DNA from: Planctomycetia bacterium
GTDB taxonomy: Bacteria; Planctomycetota; Phycisphaerae; Phycisphaerales; SM1A02
Length of the DNA: 64,000 nt
Direction: 5' to 3'
NCBI GenBank assembly: GCA_005787685.1
Contig: SYAC01000004.1
Location: 1-64,000, forward strand
The notes beneath the pieces were generated by a model. The model was not told where the DNA came from, did no database searches, and saw nothing but the letters and a program-made list of their open reading frames with translations. This document shows, piece by piece, positions 54,862 through 63,269 of the stretch (positions are counted from its first letter, which is position 1; each line of letters starts with the position of its first letter). The position numbers were made by a program, and so were the translations under genes.

Positions 54862-55526
54862 CTCAAATGACTTGCCCGCCCGCCGTCCTGGCGATTGGTC
54901 GAAATTACCCTGAACATGCCCAAGAAATGGGTGGCGCGGTTGATTCCAATCCAATCGTGTTTATGAAGAACCCGGCGTGCGTGATTGGCGACGGACAAGC
55001 AATTATTATTCCCGCCATCTGTGAGCGACCAGGACCACAAGTGGATTGGGAGGGCGAGTTGGCGATTGAGATTGGAACAACATGTAAAAACGTTCAGGAG
55101 GCCGACGCGCTAAGCGTGGTGCGCGCCTATCGCGCCGCTAATGATGTGAGCGCGCGGTGGTGGCAGAAGCAGGGTTCTGGCGGACAATTTTGCCGCGGTA
55201 AAAGTTTCGATACATTCTGTCCGCTTTCGCAACCTACCCGGGCCGAGCGAGTTCCAAATCCCCAATGCTTGCGCATTATCACGCGCGTGAATGGCCAAGT
55301 GATGCAAGACGCCTCCACCGCGGACATGTACCACTCGGTCCCAAAAATAATTTCGGTGCTCAGCGATGGAACCACCTTGCTCGCTGGAACGATCATTCTC
55401 ACTGGGTCCCCCCCGGGAGTTGGTGCGGCTAGAAATCCACCTATTTTCCTGAAGAATGGCGATATTGTGGAGGTCGAGATTCCAGGCGTGGGTCGGGTAC
55501 GCAATCCAGTGCAAAGTGAAAGATGA
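54858..55526 (+). CDS. Fumarylacetoacetate hydrolase family protein
   Basis: A 222-residue FAH-fold enzyme. NYPEHAQEMG, NPIVFMKNPACVIGDG, and the metal-binding acids in DWEGELAIEIG and RAYRAANDVSARWWQ match the FAHD1-like group (oxaloacetate decarboxylase or acylpyruvase activity in characterised members); later GKSFDTFCPL and ILTGSPPGVGAA are conserved. It overlaps the preceding and following genes by 4 bases each, but its link to the exporter genes is only positional. Confidence 0.88.
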   Translation: MTQMTCPPAVLAIGRNYPEHAQEMGGAVDSNPIVFMKNPACVIGDGQAIIIPAICERPGPQVDWEGELAIEIGTTCKNVQEADALSVVRAYRAANDVSARWWQKQGSGGQFCRGKSFDTFCPLSQPTRAERVPNPQCLRIITRVNGQVMQDASTADMYHSVPKIISVLSDGTTLLAGTIILTGSPPGVGAARNPPIFLKNGDIVEVEIPGVGRVRNPVQSER

Positions 55527-55921
55527 GCGAGCCCGCGGCGAAAGTTTCGCTCGCCGCGCGTTGCCTCATGGGCTTGGTTCGTGGCTATCAAATTATTCTT
55601 TCACCTGTGCTGGGCGGTCGATGCCGCTTTGAGCCATCGTGTTCCTGCTACTCGATAGAGGCGTTTCAAACGCACGGCGCTTGGCGTGGTTTGTGGTTGA
55701 CATTACGCCGAGTTATTCGTTGCCAGCCTTGGGGCGGTTCTGGATTTGATCCAGTTCCAATTTCTTGCAGCGGCTGTGTAGTGTGCCCAGAGCACCCATC
55801 AAAGCGTCTTGATAGTCCTTCAAATTTTTCGGTTCATGCGGGCGAACCACAATCACCACATCCAGACATGTCGGCAACTGTTTCTGTAAAAGACGAAAGC
55901 TCTCGCGTAACAAGCGCTTGA
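55523..55921 (+). CDS. yidD: Membrane protein insertion efficiency factor YidD, extended
   Basis: A 132-residue protein. Residues 11-79 are a complete YidD domain: LVRGYQIILSPVLGG, the cysteine motif CRFEPSCSCYSIEAFQTHGA, and RRVIRCQPWGGSGFDPVP, where the family normally ends. The remaining 53 residues are not conserved and are read through the antisense strand of rnpA. YidD assists insertion of membrane proteins. In most genomes it lies just downstream of rnpA on the same strand; here the two are convergent and overlap. Confidence 0.88.
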   Translation: MSEPAAKVSLAARCLMGLVRGYQIILSPVLGGRCRFEPSCSCYSIEAFQTHGAWRGLWLTLRRVIRCQPWGGSGFDPVPISCSGCVVCPEHPSKRLDSPSNFSVHAGEPQSPHPDMSATVSVKDESSRVTSA

Positions 55922-56126
55922 TTCGGTTGCGGCGAACGGCCGTTCCCACCTTGCGTGGCAAGCTCACTCCAATGCGGGTGTGCGTGAAAGAATTGACCAA
56001 GGCGTAGATGGTGAGAAATTCCAAATTGACACGCTGCTTGCCGGCGTACACGCGGCGAAAGTCGCGGTCCAAGCGCAAGCGCATTTTGGTTGGAAATCGT
56101 AGGGAATGCGGCATGTTACGAGGCAT
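55713..56126 (-). CDS. rnpA: Ribonuclease P protein component
   Basis: A 137-residue basic protein, slightly longer than usual. It has the family start SLRFPTKMRLRLDRDFRRVYAG, the signature RRNRIKRLLRESFRL and the strand LDVVIVVRP. It binds RNase P RNA to mature tRNA 5' ends. The 3' third overlaps yidD on the other strand by 209 bp, and the start overlaps the end of the ClC gene by 11 bp. rpmH, its usual upstream neighbour, is missing here. Confidence 0.92.
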   Translation of the reverse strand: MPRNMPHSLRFPTKMRLRLDRDFRRVYAGKQRVNLEFLTIYALVNSFTHTRIGVSLPRKVGTAVRRNRIKRLLRESFRLLQKQLPTCLDVVIVVRPHEPKNLKDYQDALMGALGTLHSRCKKLELDQIQNRPKAGNE

Positions 56127-57606
56127 CCAATTCGCGTTGGTAGCGATTCATAAGCGAAGCCCGCGACAGCAGACCCAAGACTTTCGCGGGTTGGTCACGC
56201 GACAGAACTGTGAGCCGCTGCACATCATGGCGGCTGAATCGGTCAAGGACCACATCAAGCGTTTCATTTATATAGATTACTGGTAAGTCATCGCGAGTCA
56301 CCTCGCCCACGCTGAGCAACCCAATCACTTGTCGATTCAAAAGCGCTTGACGCAAATCATTGGATGTCACCATGCCCCGATACACGCCATTCCTGTGAAG
56401 CACCACAAAGTCGTCAACGCCATGCTCAGCGCTGATGCCCAATACTTTTGACAACTCATCATCCGCCGACACGGTAATTGCGGTGTCCAGCGGAATATTG
56501 GAAACATACAAGCGACGCAGTACCGACAAGTCGCTCATGCCACCAAGGCGAATGCCAAGCGACGCTAATTCCGCTGTGTAAATACTGTCGCGGTTGAGCA
56601 AGCGGCTGGCCAACGCTGCAATGACCGCCGTCAACATCAATGGCAACATCATGTTGTAACTGCGCGTGGCCGCGTATCCCACTCCAAGGAAAGGGGGATA
56701 GCCCGAATCTGATTTGTTCAAACTTATCCATGCCGCGCCCATGCCGCCAAGAAGAATTGCCCCTATGAGTGGCCGCAGCAATGGATGGACCGGAATCCGC
56801 AAGAATTGTTTTTCACTTATCGGCAGACAGCGCGTGAATGCCACCGCAATGAGCGCGCTTAAAAATCCAAATACCACATAAAAGAATATTTGCCCAATGG
56901 CAAATGATTCCGATGTATTGGCGAAGAATTCCTCACCTCCGCCAAACAATGACTCGGAACTTTCCAACCACATTTGCGCTGTCGCCGCGCTCACCACACT
57001 GGCAATCACAATGGGCGTGAAGGTGCGCAGCCAGAAGTCGCGCAAGATCACCTCCATGTTGAAAAAAATAGCGGCGAGCGGCGCATTGAATACCGCTGCT
57101 AGGCCCGCAGCGGAACCACAGCCCAGCAATGTGGCCGCACGAGCGCTATCGCCTTTGAGCCAGCGTGAAATATTGCTGCCCACGGTTGAGCCAATGGTCA
57201 CGATCGGCCCCTCTGGTCCCGCGCTTCCGCCCAAGCCAATGGGGCATGTGCTAGCCAGCCAATGTCGAATGCCAATTCGCATCGGCAAATTTGATTGTTC
57301 ACGATTCACCGCTAACATGACCCGCGTGACTCCGTGACCGCGAAAGTTGGTGGTAAAAAGCCAAAATACAAATACGGTCAGCAACGCTCCCACGCAAGGC
57401 GCCAGCAATACAAGAACTTGGCTTAGACCCGCAAACTTCTGACCTACAAATTCCGGCAAATTTTCCAGCCAGCGAACCGGAAGTATAAATCCAATCGCGG
57501 CGGTTCCCATGACAACGCCAAGACCCCCAGCCACCAGAATCAACCACCATTCCCGGTCTAGCCCAAGGCGAATGCGCAGTCGATTGATTACAGTTTGAGC
57601 AACCAT
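56116..57606 (-). CDS. ClC-family chloride channel/antiporter with CBS domains
   Basis: A 496-residue membrane protein. ClC motifs are visible: FRGHGVTRV in place of GSGIP, GLGGSAGPEGPIV carrying the gating glutamate, and AAGLAAVFNAPLAAIFFNMEV. The glutamate is compatible with either channel or proton-exchange function. After about ten spans, a C-terminal pair of CBS domains (VLRRLYVSNIPLDTAITV onward; LPVIYINETLDVVLDRFSRHDVQRL) probably senses adenine nucleotides. Its end overlaps the rnpA start, so the two share a transcript. Confidence 0.87.
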   Translation of the reverse strand: MVAQTVINRLRIRLGLDREWWLILVAGGLGVVMGTAAIGFILPVRWLENLPEFVGQKFAGLSQVLVLLAPCVGALLTVFVFWLFTTNFRGHGVTRVMLAVNREQSNLPMRIGIRHWLASTCPIGLGGSAGPEGPIVTIGSTVGSNISRWLKGDSARAATLLGCGSAAGLAAVFNAPLAAIFFNMEVILRDFWLRTFTPIVIASVVSAATAQMWLESSESLFGGGEEFFANTSESFAIGQIFFYVVFGFLSALIAVAFTRCLPISEKQFLRIPVHPLLRPLIGAILLGGMGAAWISLNKSDSGYPPFLGVGYAATRSYNMMLPLMLTAVIAALASRLLNRDSIYTAELASLGIRLGGMSDLSVLRRLYVSNIPLDTAITVSADDELSKVLGISAEHGVDDFVVLHRNGVYRGMVTSNDLRQALLNRQVIGLLSVGEVTRDDLPVIYINETLDVVLDRFSRHDVQRLTVLSRDQPAKVLGLLSRASLMNRYQRELDAS

Positions 57607-57694
57607 GAGTTTATGTAGAGTAACTCGCGATGCTCGCCCGAAGGCTCTGCTTGAACGATCAAATCAAGTGTTTGGGCGCGTGTATAAACGGCGC

Positions 57695-57723
57695 TCGACC
57701 AATTCAATAAACTTTGTTACACT
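57695..57723 (+). promoter_or_regulatory. Promoter candidate for rpoZ
   Basis: TCGACC (57695-57700) and TACACT (57718-57723) are separated by exactly 17 bases and match four of six positions in each sigma-70 hexamer. The start would lie about 45 bases before the rpoZ ATG. Confidence 0.45.
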
Positions 57724-57774
57724 ATTCGGCTCGCCAAAGTGGCGAATTCTTCGAACCATATTGGAGATAAAAAC

Positions 57775-58005
57775 ATGATTGAAGCACTTTTAAGCGATGA
57801 AATTGTGGAGAAATTTGGTGGTCGTTTTAAATTGACCTCATTGATTCAGAAACGCCTAAAGGAAATCATTGAAGGAGCGCGGCCGCTTGTGGATAGAAAT
57901 AATCGCAGCGATTTGGAGGTGGTTGTGGCCGAAATCATGGAAGACAAGATCACTATTGATTGGGAGAAGAGTGAATTTAAAAAGCCAACGGGCAAGCGCA
58001 AGTAA
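57775..58005 (+). CDS. rpoZ: RNA polymerase omega subunit
   Basis: A 76-residue protein with the omega pattern: SDEIVEKFGGRFKLTSLIQKRLKEI (in segments), then LEVVVAEIMEDKITIDW. Omega helps assemble the beta-prime subunit. The ATG at 57775 has GGAG 9 bases upstream, and an in-frame ATG 12 codons earlier has none. A strong terminator follows, so it is transcribed as a single gene. Confidence 0.88.
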   Translation: MIEALLSDEIVEKFGGRFKLTSLIQKRLKEIIEGARPLVDRNNRSDLEVVVAEIMEDKITIDWEKSEFKKPTGKRK

Positions 58006-58035
58006 CTTCGTAACCATGACATTCAAATAATGCAG

Positions 58036-58068
58036 ACGCCCGACCCGCAAAGGACGGGCGTTTTTATT
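58036..58068 (+). terminator. Intrinsic terminator after rpoZ
   Basis: ACGCCCG and CGGGCGT form a 7-bp GC-rich stem with a 12-base loop, directly followed by TTTTTATTT, 30 bases after the rpoZ stop. Confidence 0.85.
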
Positions 58069-58144
58069 TGCGAGCTGTTACGCCATGATGCTGACTTGCC
58101 GCGCATGGCGGGGGTTCAACTTGCTCGCCCGAGCCAGTAAAAAG

Positions 58145-58231
58145 CGGAGAGGGTGGGATTCGAACCCACGAGTAGGCAAGCCCACTATCCGTTTTCGAGA
58201 CGGGTCCCTTCAACCGCTCAGGCACCTCTCC
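58145..58231 (-). tRNA. tRNA-Ser, anticodon CGA
   Basis: An 87-base class II tRNA on the minus strand. The acceptor stem GGAGAGG / CCTCTCC is perfect with a G discriminator; the anticodon loop is CTCGAAA (CGA, reading UCG), and there is a long variable arm and a T arm GTGGG-TTCGAAT-CCCAC. The 3' CCA is not encoded. The anticodon stem has four pairs and a C-A mismatch at the 27-43 position. Confidence 0.93.
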
Positions 58232-58305
58232 GGCTTGATGGGATGTGAAGTATGACGCTTGAATCGCATCTGGTCAACGATCTGATTTTTGACATTGCCA
58301 GGTGC

Positions 58306-59157
58306 TTACGCCGTAGTGGCTTGCGCGGCCGCAATCCATCCAGATTTACCATCAGCAAGGCGGATCAATAGCCAGCCTGGTCGCCGTTCCAGCACACGAA
58401 ATTCAACGCCTTGGGAAAGTGGCTCCGCGAATTGGGCATCAAAGCCATCGCCATTGCCTTTGCGCACGATGACTGCGTCGTTGATGGTGACGCCTTGGGG
58501 CCAAAGTCGCGTGGCGGTCATATCCATCACAAGGGTCGCCCCCAGGATGGCGCCAAGAATTCCACACCCCCACGCCAAGCGGCGCGCAAGCAGGCGCGCG
58601 GTCGCATGTCGCACGCCGCTGGGCTTGTGGAATAAGAAACCAGCGATGCTCCAAGCGGCAATCCAGAATATTCCAGCCCACGCAAGGCGACCATTGAAGG
58701 AAATTAAATGCCACCACGCGGAAACATCTTCCATCAACATGCCGTCGCCGGAATTGAATCTATCTTTCACTAAACTTCGCGCGTGCGCCAGATTGGATTG
58801 CAGCTGCGAGTCCCCGGGCATAATGCGCTGTGCTTGCAGGTAGGAGCCAATGCCGCTTCCAATTTGGTTGGCTTGCACCTGCGCGTTGCCTAGGTTGTAC
58901 AAAAGTTGTCCGTTGTTCACGCCACTCTTGACAATCTTTTCGAAACCATTGACGGCTTCCACAAAATACTTTTGCGCAGCCACGGGATCGGTGCGGGCAC
59001 TTTCAACCCCTTTGTCATACGCCGATTGCGCGGCGTGCAATTCGATGATGATCTGCTCGTCGCTATCAATCGATCCCCAGGCGCATAGAACTTGGGGTGA
59101 AATGGCGATGATTGCGTAGAGAATGATGGACCAAAGATAGAGGCGCGAAGGGCTCAT
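58306..59157 (-). CDS. batE: BatE-like TPR and SH3-domain membrane protein
   Basis: A 283-residue protein with a signal peptide (YLWSIILYAIIAISPQVLCA), TPR-like helices (AQKYFVEAVNGFEKIV, LLYNLGNAQVQANQIGSGIGSYLQAQRI in pieces), two membrane spans in the middle (LAWAGIFWIAAWSIAGFLF, GCGILGAILGATLVMDM) and a C-terminal SH3-like domain ending RPGWLLIRLADGKSGWI. This is the BatE layout, and it closes the batA-B-C-D-E order read on the minus strand. Its start overlaps the batD stop by 4 bases. Confidence 0.82.
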   Translation of the reverse strand: MSPSRLYLWSIILYAIIAISPQVLCAWGSIDSDEQIIIELHAAQSAYDKGVESARTDPVAAQKYFVEAVNGFEKIVKSGVNNGQLLYNLGNAQVQANQIGSGIGSYLQAQRIMPGDSQLQSNLAHARSLVKDRFNSGDGMLMEDVSAWWHLISFNGRLAWAGIFWIAAWSIAGFLFHKPSGVRHATARLLARRLAWGCGILGAILGATLVMDMTATRLWPQGVTINDAVIVRKGNGDGFDAQFAEPLSQGVEFRVLERRPGWLLIRLADGKSGWIAAAQATTA

Positions 59158-61001
59158 AGTTTGATGTCCTCCAGATTGGATGCCCTTCGGCGACGCCAGG
59201 AAAGTTGATCAAGATCGCGGATCAGTTGTGCGGCTTGATCCCGTAAAGTTTGTGCGCTTTCAAGGCCTTGCGGCGCGAATGCCGCGCGCTCGCCCAAAGC
59301 AAGAATGGTGCTCAGCGATTGCAACAGAGGCAAGTTGGCGCCAGCTTCTTCAGCGCATTCCAAAGCGTCGCTGCGAGTCACGGTTCCAATAGAGCGGTTG
59401 GTTTGGGACTCGATGAAGGTTTGAATACATTTCGCAATGGTGGCGGCATTGTGGGCGTTTACAAGTTGTTCATGAGCGATTTTGGCGGCGCCTTTGGCTC
59501 GCGCGACTCCCGCATTATTCTTGGCTTGTTCCTTACGCTTACGCAACACAAGCAAAGTGATGGCCACAAGTGGTGGAGTGGCCAAGATCATTCCTGTTGC
59601 CCATCCCACGGTGAGTTGCTGATCACGCGCAAGATCCGCGCTTGGCGCCGCGTTGGCAAATAGTCCGCCATCAACCTGGGTCAGCGTTGCTTTAGAAGTT
59701 TCACTTTTGACAGAGTTTATGCCATCCAGCGCGTTGGTGGAAAGTCGTTCCGCGGGACTCACGCTAATTGGAATGGATTTGGTGCTGGTCGTGACATATT
59801 TGGAGGTGGATGGATCGAAATAGGAAAACTCGATTGGTGGAATTTCTTTGGTGTCCGCTGAAAGTGCGCGCAGAGTTTGCGTGAATATTTTTGTTGATCC
59901 ATTCACGGTCCCGGCAAGCGGATCCGTAGGCATGCGGAAATTATTGGTGAGGAGCGAGCCATCAAGTGGAGGCGGCAGTAGCGTGCGCAACGCTTCTGTA
60001 TTGTCGGAAAGAGTTTGTATGGATAGCGTCAGTGTCATTGGATCACCCACGGCTATTTTGTTTGGTTTGACAGTTGCCTGAATTGAAAATTGGCCAACCG
60101 CACCGCGAAATGACGAGGGTTTATCTATTTCGGGCAAGGCTTTCACAACTACATTTGAAGTGGCGCTGGAGACAGAGATGTTTCGAACACCGCTGATGGA
60201 AAGCTCCGGTGATCCAAAAAAGTCACGGTTGACCGTAATGCCTGTTGGGTATCGTAAATCAATCCGCACATCGCCAATATCTAGAGCGCCGCTCCGTGTG
60301 GCATTGGTGTTGGTGGTGATTTCATATACGCACCAAGGCGCGCCATTGCGCACCTCTTCACGACCCGATGGACGTTGATTATTTTGCACCAGTTCACGCA
60401 TGCGTGGTTGAAACACGCCCCATGAACTTGACGACTTATCAATGAGTTCCCACATTTGCCGCTCATTTAAGAAGACGTCATATTCACGATTGGAGTAGGG
60501 ACGAATAGCGATCTCCAAGATCAAGTCAACAGATTGCCCTGAGTAGAAAACAGGTGGATTGCTTTTGACGGTGACCTGAAGTACATCGCCAGTTGCGGCC
60601 ACAGATATGGAAACATTTTGCGGCGGACTTTCAAAAACGCGGCCATCCGCAACTACTTTAACTTTTGGCAAAGTTAAAACGCCGGCGCGAGTTGGAGTCA
60701 TTTCAAGGGTCCAAGTGGTGGAGATCTTTTGCGAAGACACTCCGTTGATATTTTGGCGCATCTCCATTCGTTGTGGTGAGCCTGCGACCAGACTCTGAAA
60801 GTCTGGGCTTGGCGTAATTTCAGGCGGCAAGTCTTGCCCTTTCGCATTTGCCACCACAACTTGCATTTTGATTGGTGTTCCAACCCATCCTTCGGGTTGC
60901 AGTAGCTTGAATTCAACTGTTTGCGAAAAAGCACCCGCGCTTAGTCCCAGTGCGGCAACACAGGCAAGAATGTAACGGTAAAAAATTTGATGCGCACTCA
61001 T
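59154..61001 (-). CDS. batD: BatD aerotolerance protein
   Basis: A 615-residue protein with a signal peptide (YILACVAALGLSAGAFS), a long beta-rich periplasmic region with repeated VG.P..L.L..Q-type segments (WVGTPIKMQVVVANAKG, YSGQSVDLILEIAIRPY, IAVGDPMTLTLSIQTLS), a span near residue 475 (MILATPPLVAITLLVL) and a cytoplasmic helical tail. This matches BatD, proposed to work with the BatA/BatB von Willebrand proteins in envelope stress tolerance. It starts 3 bases after batC. Confidence 0.85.
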   Translation of the reverse strand: MSAHQIFYRYILACVAALGLSAGAFSQTVEFKLLQPEGWVGTPIKMQVVVANAKGQDLPPEITPSPDFQSLVAGSPQRMEMRQNINGVSSQKISTTWTLEMTPTRAGVLTLPKVKVVADGRVFESPPQNVSISVAATGDVLQVTVKSNPPVFYSGQSVDLILEIAIRPYSNREYDVFLNERQMWELIDKSSSSWGVFQPRMRELVQNNQRPSGREEVRNGAPWCVYEITTNTNATRSGALDIGDVRIDLRYPTGITVNRDFFGSPELSISGVRNISVSSATSNVVVKALPEIDKPSSFRGAVGQFSIQATVKPNKIAVGDPMTLTLSIQTLSDNTEALRTLLPPPLDGSLLTNNFRMPTDPLAGTVNGSTKIFTQTLRALSADTKEIPPIEFSYFDPSTSKYVTTSTKSIPISVSPAERLSTNALDGINSVKSETSKATLTQVDGGLFANAAPSADLARDQQLTVGWATGMILATPPLVAITLLVLRKRKEQAKNNAGVARAKGAAKIAHEQLVNAHNAATIAKCIQTFIESQTNRSIGTVTRSDALECAEEAGANLPLLQSLSTILALGERAAFAPQGLESAQTLRDQAAQLIRDLDQLSWRRRRASNLEDIKL

Positions 61002-61004
61002 GGA

Positions 61005-62216
61005 CTACCAATCTTTCCCTGCGGGAGCCGACTGAATTCGCGATACTTTAGCTTTTTTGTCTGCATTACGTTGTTTTTCTTTGTCGCGAACCATTTGCAA
61101 TAGACGCTCGGTTTCCTGCTTGTCTATTCGTTGCTGGCCTGGCGCAACCTCTTGCTCATTGGCGGGCTTGGCTTCTTTTTGTTCCTGTTGTTCTTGCTCT
61201 TGCTCTTGTTGTTCTTGCTCTTGTTGTTCTTGCTCTTGTTGTGTTTGCCTGTTTTGTTCTTCTTGTTTTTCTTTGTCTTGCTTCTGATCTTGCTTCTGAT
61301 CTTGCTTCTGATCTTGTTGTTGATCTTGCTTCTGATCTTGTTGTTGATCTTGCTTCTGATCTTGCTTCTGATCTTGTTGTTGATCTTGCTTCTGATCTTG
61401 CTTTTTTTGTTCTTCTTTCATGATCTTAAGAAGTTTCAGCGCGGTCTCAGCGTTTACGGCACTGTCTTCATCTTGAGGAGTGGCCGCAAGCGCGTCTTTG
61501 AAATGAGTGAATGCTTTTTGGACTTTTTCAATTCCACTTTTCAGATCAGGCGCTGGCTCTTGAGGCATACTGGCCACGGCGGGGGCATTTATATTGGCTT
61601 GACTTTGGGGTTGCTCTAAATTTTGAACGGCATTGGCGTAAATCGCATTGCCCTCATTGAACATGGATTTCGCAGCCAGATCGGCCGAGTTGGTCTGCGA
61701 GGAATCTTTGAATAGTTTTTCAGCCTCCATAAATTCGCCTTGACGAAATTTGGCAATGCCCAAGTTGTAAGCCACTTCTTTTGAATCTGGATTGAGCGCG
61801 AGCGCGGTTTGCAATTCCAGGGCGGCATTGGCCCAATTTTCTTTGCGTAAAGACGCCATGCCACTCTTTACGGCACGGCGATATTCGTTCGCGTTGAATG
61901 TGGTTTCAAGTTCTCCCAAGTCGGTTTCTGGAATATCGGTAGGTCCAAGTGCATTTGCATTGGCGGGAAGATTGAGTTCTGTAGGCATGCGAAGTGCCGG
62001 AGTTTGATTTTTGGTTGGCACTGGCACGGCCATAGGCGGCTGATTGGCGGTCGGAGTTTGGGGAGTGGTTGACCCTGGAATGGCCTTTGATTTCAGTGGC
62101 GCCACGGTCGGTATCTGTGCGTTCATTTGTTGCGCGGCGAAAGCCTGAGCCGTCACTACAAATACCACAGCAGCAAGCATGAATTTGGTGGTTTCGATTC
62201 GTAAAATGTGAGCCAT
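61005..62216 (-). CDS. batC: BatC-like TPR protein with Gln-rich repeat
   Basis: A 403-residue protein starting at an ATG that shares a base with the batB stop (TAATG), with GGGGGA upstream. It has a signal peptide (FMLAAVVFVVTAQAFA), a proline/threonine-rich linker, two or more TPR units (RRAVKSGMASLRKENWANAA, KEVAYNLGIAKFRQGEF) and then ten tandem QDQK/QDQQ units followed by a Gln/Glu tract. The C-terminus (LLQMVRDKEKQR) is the usual BatC end. Gln/Lys-rich tails occur in BatC relatives, but the regular 12-bp repeat here is striking. Confidence 0.8.
   Translation of the reverse strand: MAHILRIETTKFMLAAVVFVVTAQAFAAQQMNAQIPTVAPLKSKAIPGSTTPQTPTANQPPMAVPVPTKNQTPALRMPTELNLPANANALGPTDIPETDLGELETTFNANEYRRAVKSGMASLRKENWANAALELQTALALNPDSKEVAYNLGIAKFRQGEFMEAEKLFKDSSQTNSADLAAKSMFNEGNAIYANAVQNLEQPQSQANINAPAVASMPQEPAPDLKSGIEKVQKAFTHFKDALAATPQDEDSAVNAETALKLLKIMKEEQKKQDQKQDQQQDQKQDQKQDQQQDQKQDQQQDQKQDQKQDQKQDKEKQEEQNRQTQQEQEQQEQEQQEQEQEQQEQKEAKPANEQEVAPGQQRIDKQETERLLQMVRDKEKQRNADKKAKVSRIQSAPAGKDW
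61277..61396. repeat. 12-bp coding tandem repeat inside batC, ten units
   Basis: Two unit types, CTTGCTTCTGAT (A) and CTTGTTGTTGAT (B), alternate as A A A B A B A A B A on the plus strand, coding QDQK and QDQQ on the minus strand. A shorter Gln/Glu-coding tract (about 61180-61255) lies on the C-terminal side. All copies keep the frame. Confidence 0.95.
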
Positions 62217-63259
62217 TAAGATTGTCCCCCTTTTACTTGGTTTTTTCCACGGCTGTCGCAAATCAAACTTTCACTGAGCAACAATACAAGGGCCGCTGCG
62301 GCAAACCATTGAAAGCGTGGAGTTTGTCTACGAACAACCATTTCTTCTTGCTCGGCGCGCTCCAAATTGCCAATGCTGTCCGTGTACACCTGCGCCATGT
62401 CAAGTTGCGCCGTGCCAGCGGGAATAAACGCGCCGCCGCCAGCCACAGCCACATCGCGCAGGGCAGCGTCGTTCATCTTGGTCCAAACTTCCTGGCCCTC
62501 GTGCACCAACCAACGCGTTGTTTGCGCGCCTTCGGTCACTGGAATACGCGCGCCATCACGCGAATCGCCAATGCCCACCGTAAAAATACGAATTCCATTT
62601 TCGGTGAAAGCTTTGGCGGCGGCCGCACTAGGCATGCTTTCCATATCTTCACCATCGCTCAGCACAATGATCACTTTCGCGCCCTTACTTTCAACGGGAA
62701 AGCTATTCGCCGCCAAACGAATGGCGTCACCAAGCAGTGTGCCGCCACGCGTGGCCGCCTTGGGTTCCAAATCAGTCACGGCTTGACGAAACGCCGCGTA
62801 GTTCAATGTCAGGGGAACGCGTAGCGCGGGGGCGCCCGCAAAATCAACCAGAGCCACGCGGTCGCCACCCAGCGCTTCGCTGGCATCAATAGCGAATTGT
62901 TTTGCGCGCTCAAGCCGGCTTGGAGTCGCATCGTTCGCAAGCATGCTGCGACTGACATCGATTACAAATACCACATCAAGTCCGCGTTGCTGCACTTGTT
63001 CCACTTGCATTCCCCAACGCGGATCCATTAATGCCAGAGTGAGTGCGATCATGCCCATCGCACCAAGAAACAAGCGAAACCAACCACGCGCTAGATTTAA
63101 ATTTGGAATGAGCTGTTGCAACAAGGGCCACTCGGCGATGCGTTGAAGCAGAGCGCGGCGCTTGCGCAAGCCAAAGAAAGCCATCAACACGATGAAGCCC
63201 ACGAGCCACAACCATGACATCGCCCAAGGTTGCGCAAATTGAAATGACCCGCTGTTCAT
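62216..63259 (-). CDS. batB: BatB-like von Willebrand factor A protein
   Basis: A 347-residue membrane protein: one N-terminal span (MSWLWLVGFIVLMAFFGL), a second (FLGAMGMIALTLALM), a VWA domain with the metal-ion site DVSRSM, the threonine region RGGTLLGDAI and LSDGEDMESM, and a C-terminal span (FQWFAAAALVLLLSESLI). The ATG at 63259 has GAGGT 8 bases upstream; an in-frame ATG 20 codons earlier lies inside batA. It follows batA by 10 bases and is coupled to batC. Confidence 0.87.
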   Translation of the reverse strand: MNSGSFQFAQPWAMSWLWLVGFIVLMAFFGLRKRRALLQRIAEWPLLQQLIPNLNLARGWFRLFLGAMGMIALTLALMDPRWGMQVEQVQQRGLDVVFVIDVSRSMLANDATPSRLERAKQFAIDASEALGGDRVALVDFAGAPALRVPLTLNYAAFRQAVTDLEPKAATRGGTLLGDAIRLAANSFPVESKGAKVIIVLSDGEDMESMPSAAAAKAFTENGIRIFTVGIGDSRDGARIPVTEGAQTTRWLVHEGQEVWTKMNDAALRDVAVAGGGAFIPAGTAQLDMAQVYTDSIGNLERAEQEEMVVRRQTPRFQWFAAAALVLLLSESLICDSRGKNQVKGGQS

Positions 63260-63269
63260 GAATGCAACC

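Noticed and set aside
61131-61619. Leucine-rich plus-strand frame resembling a membrane protein
   Set aside because: The poly-leucine run is only the complement of the Gln-rich batC repeat.
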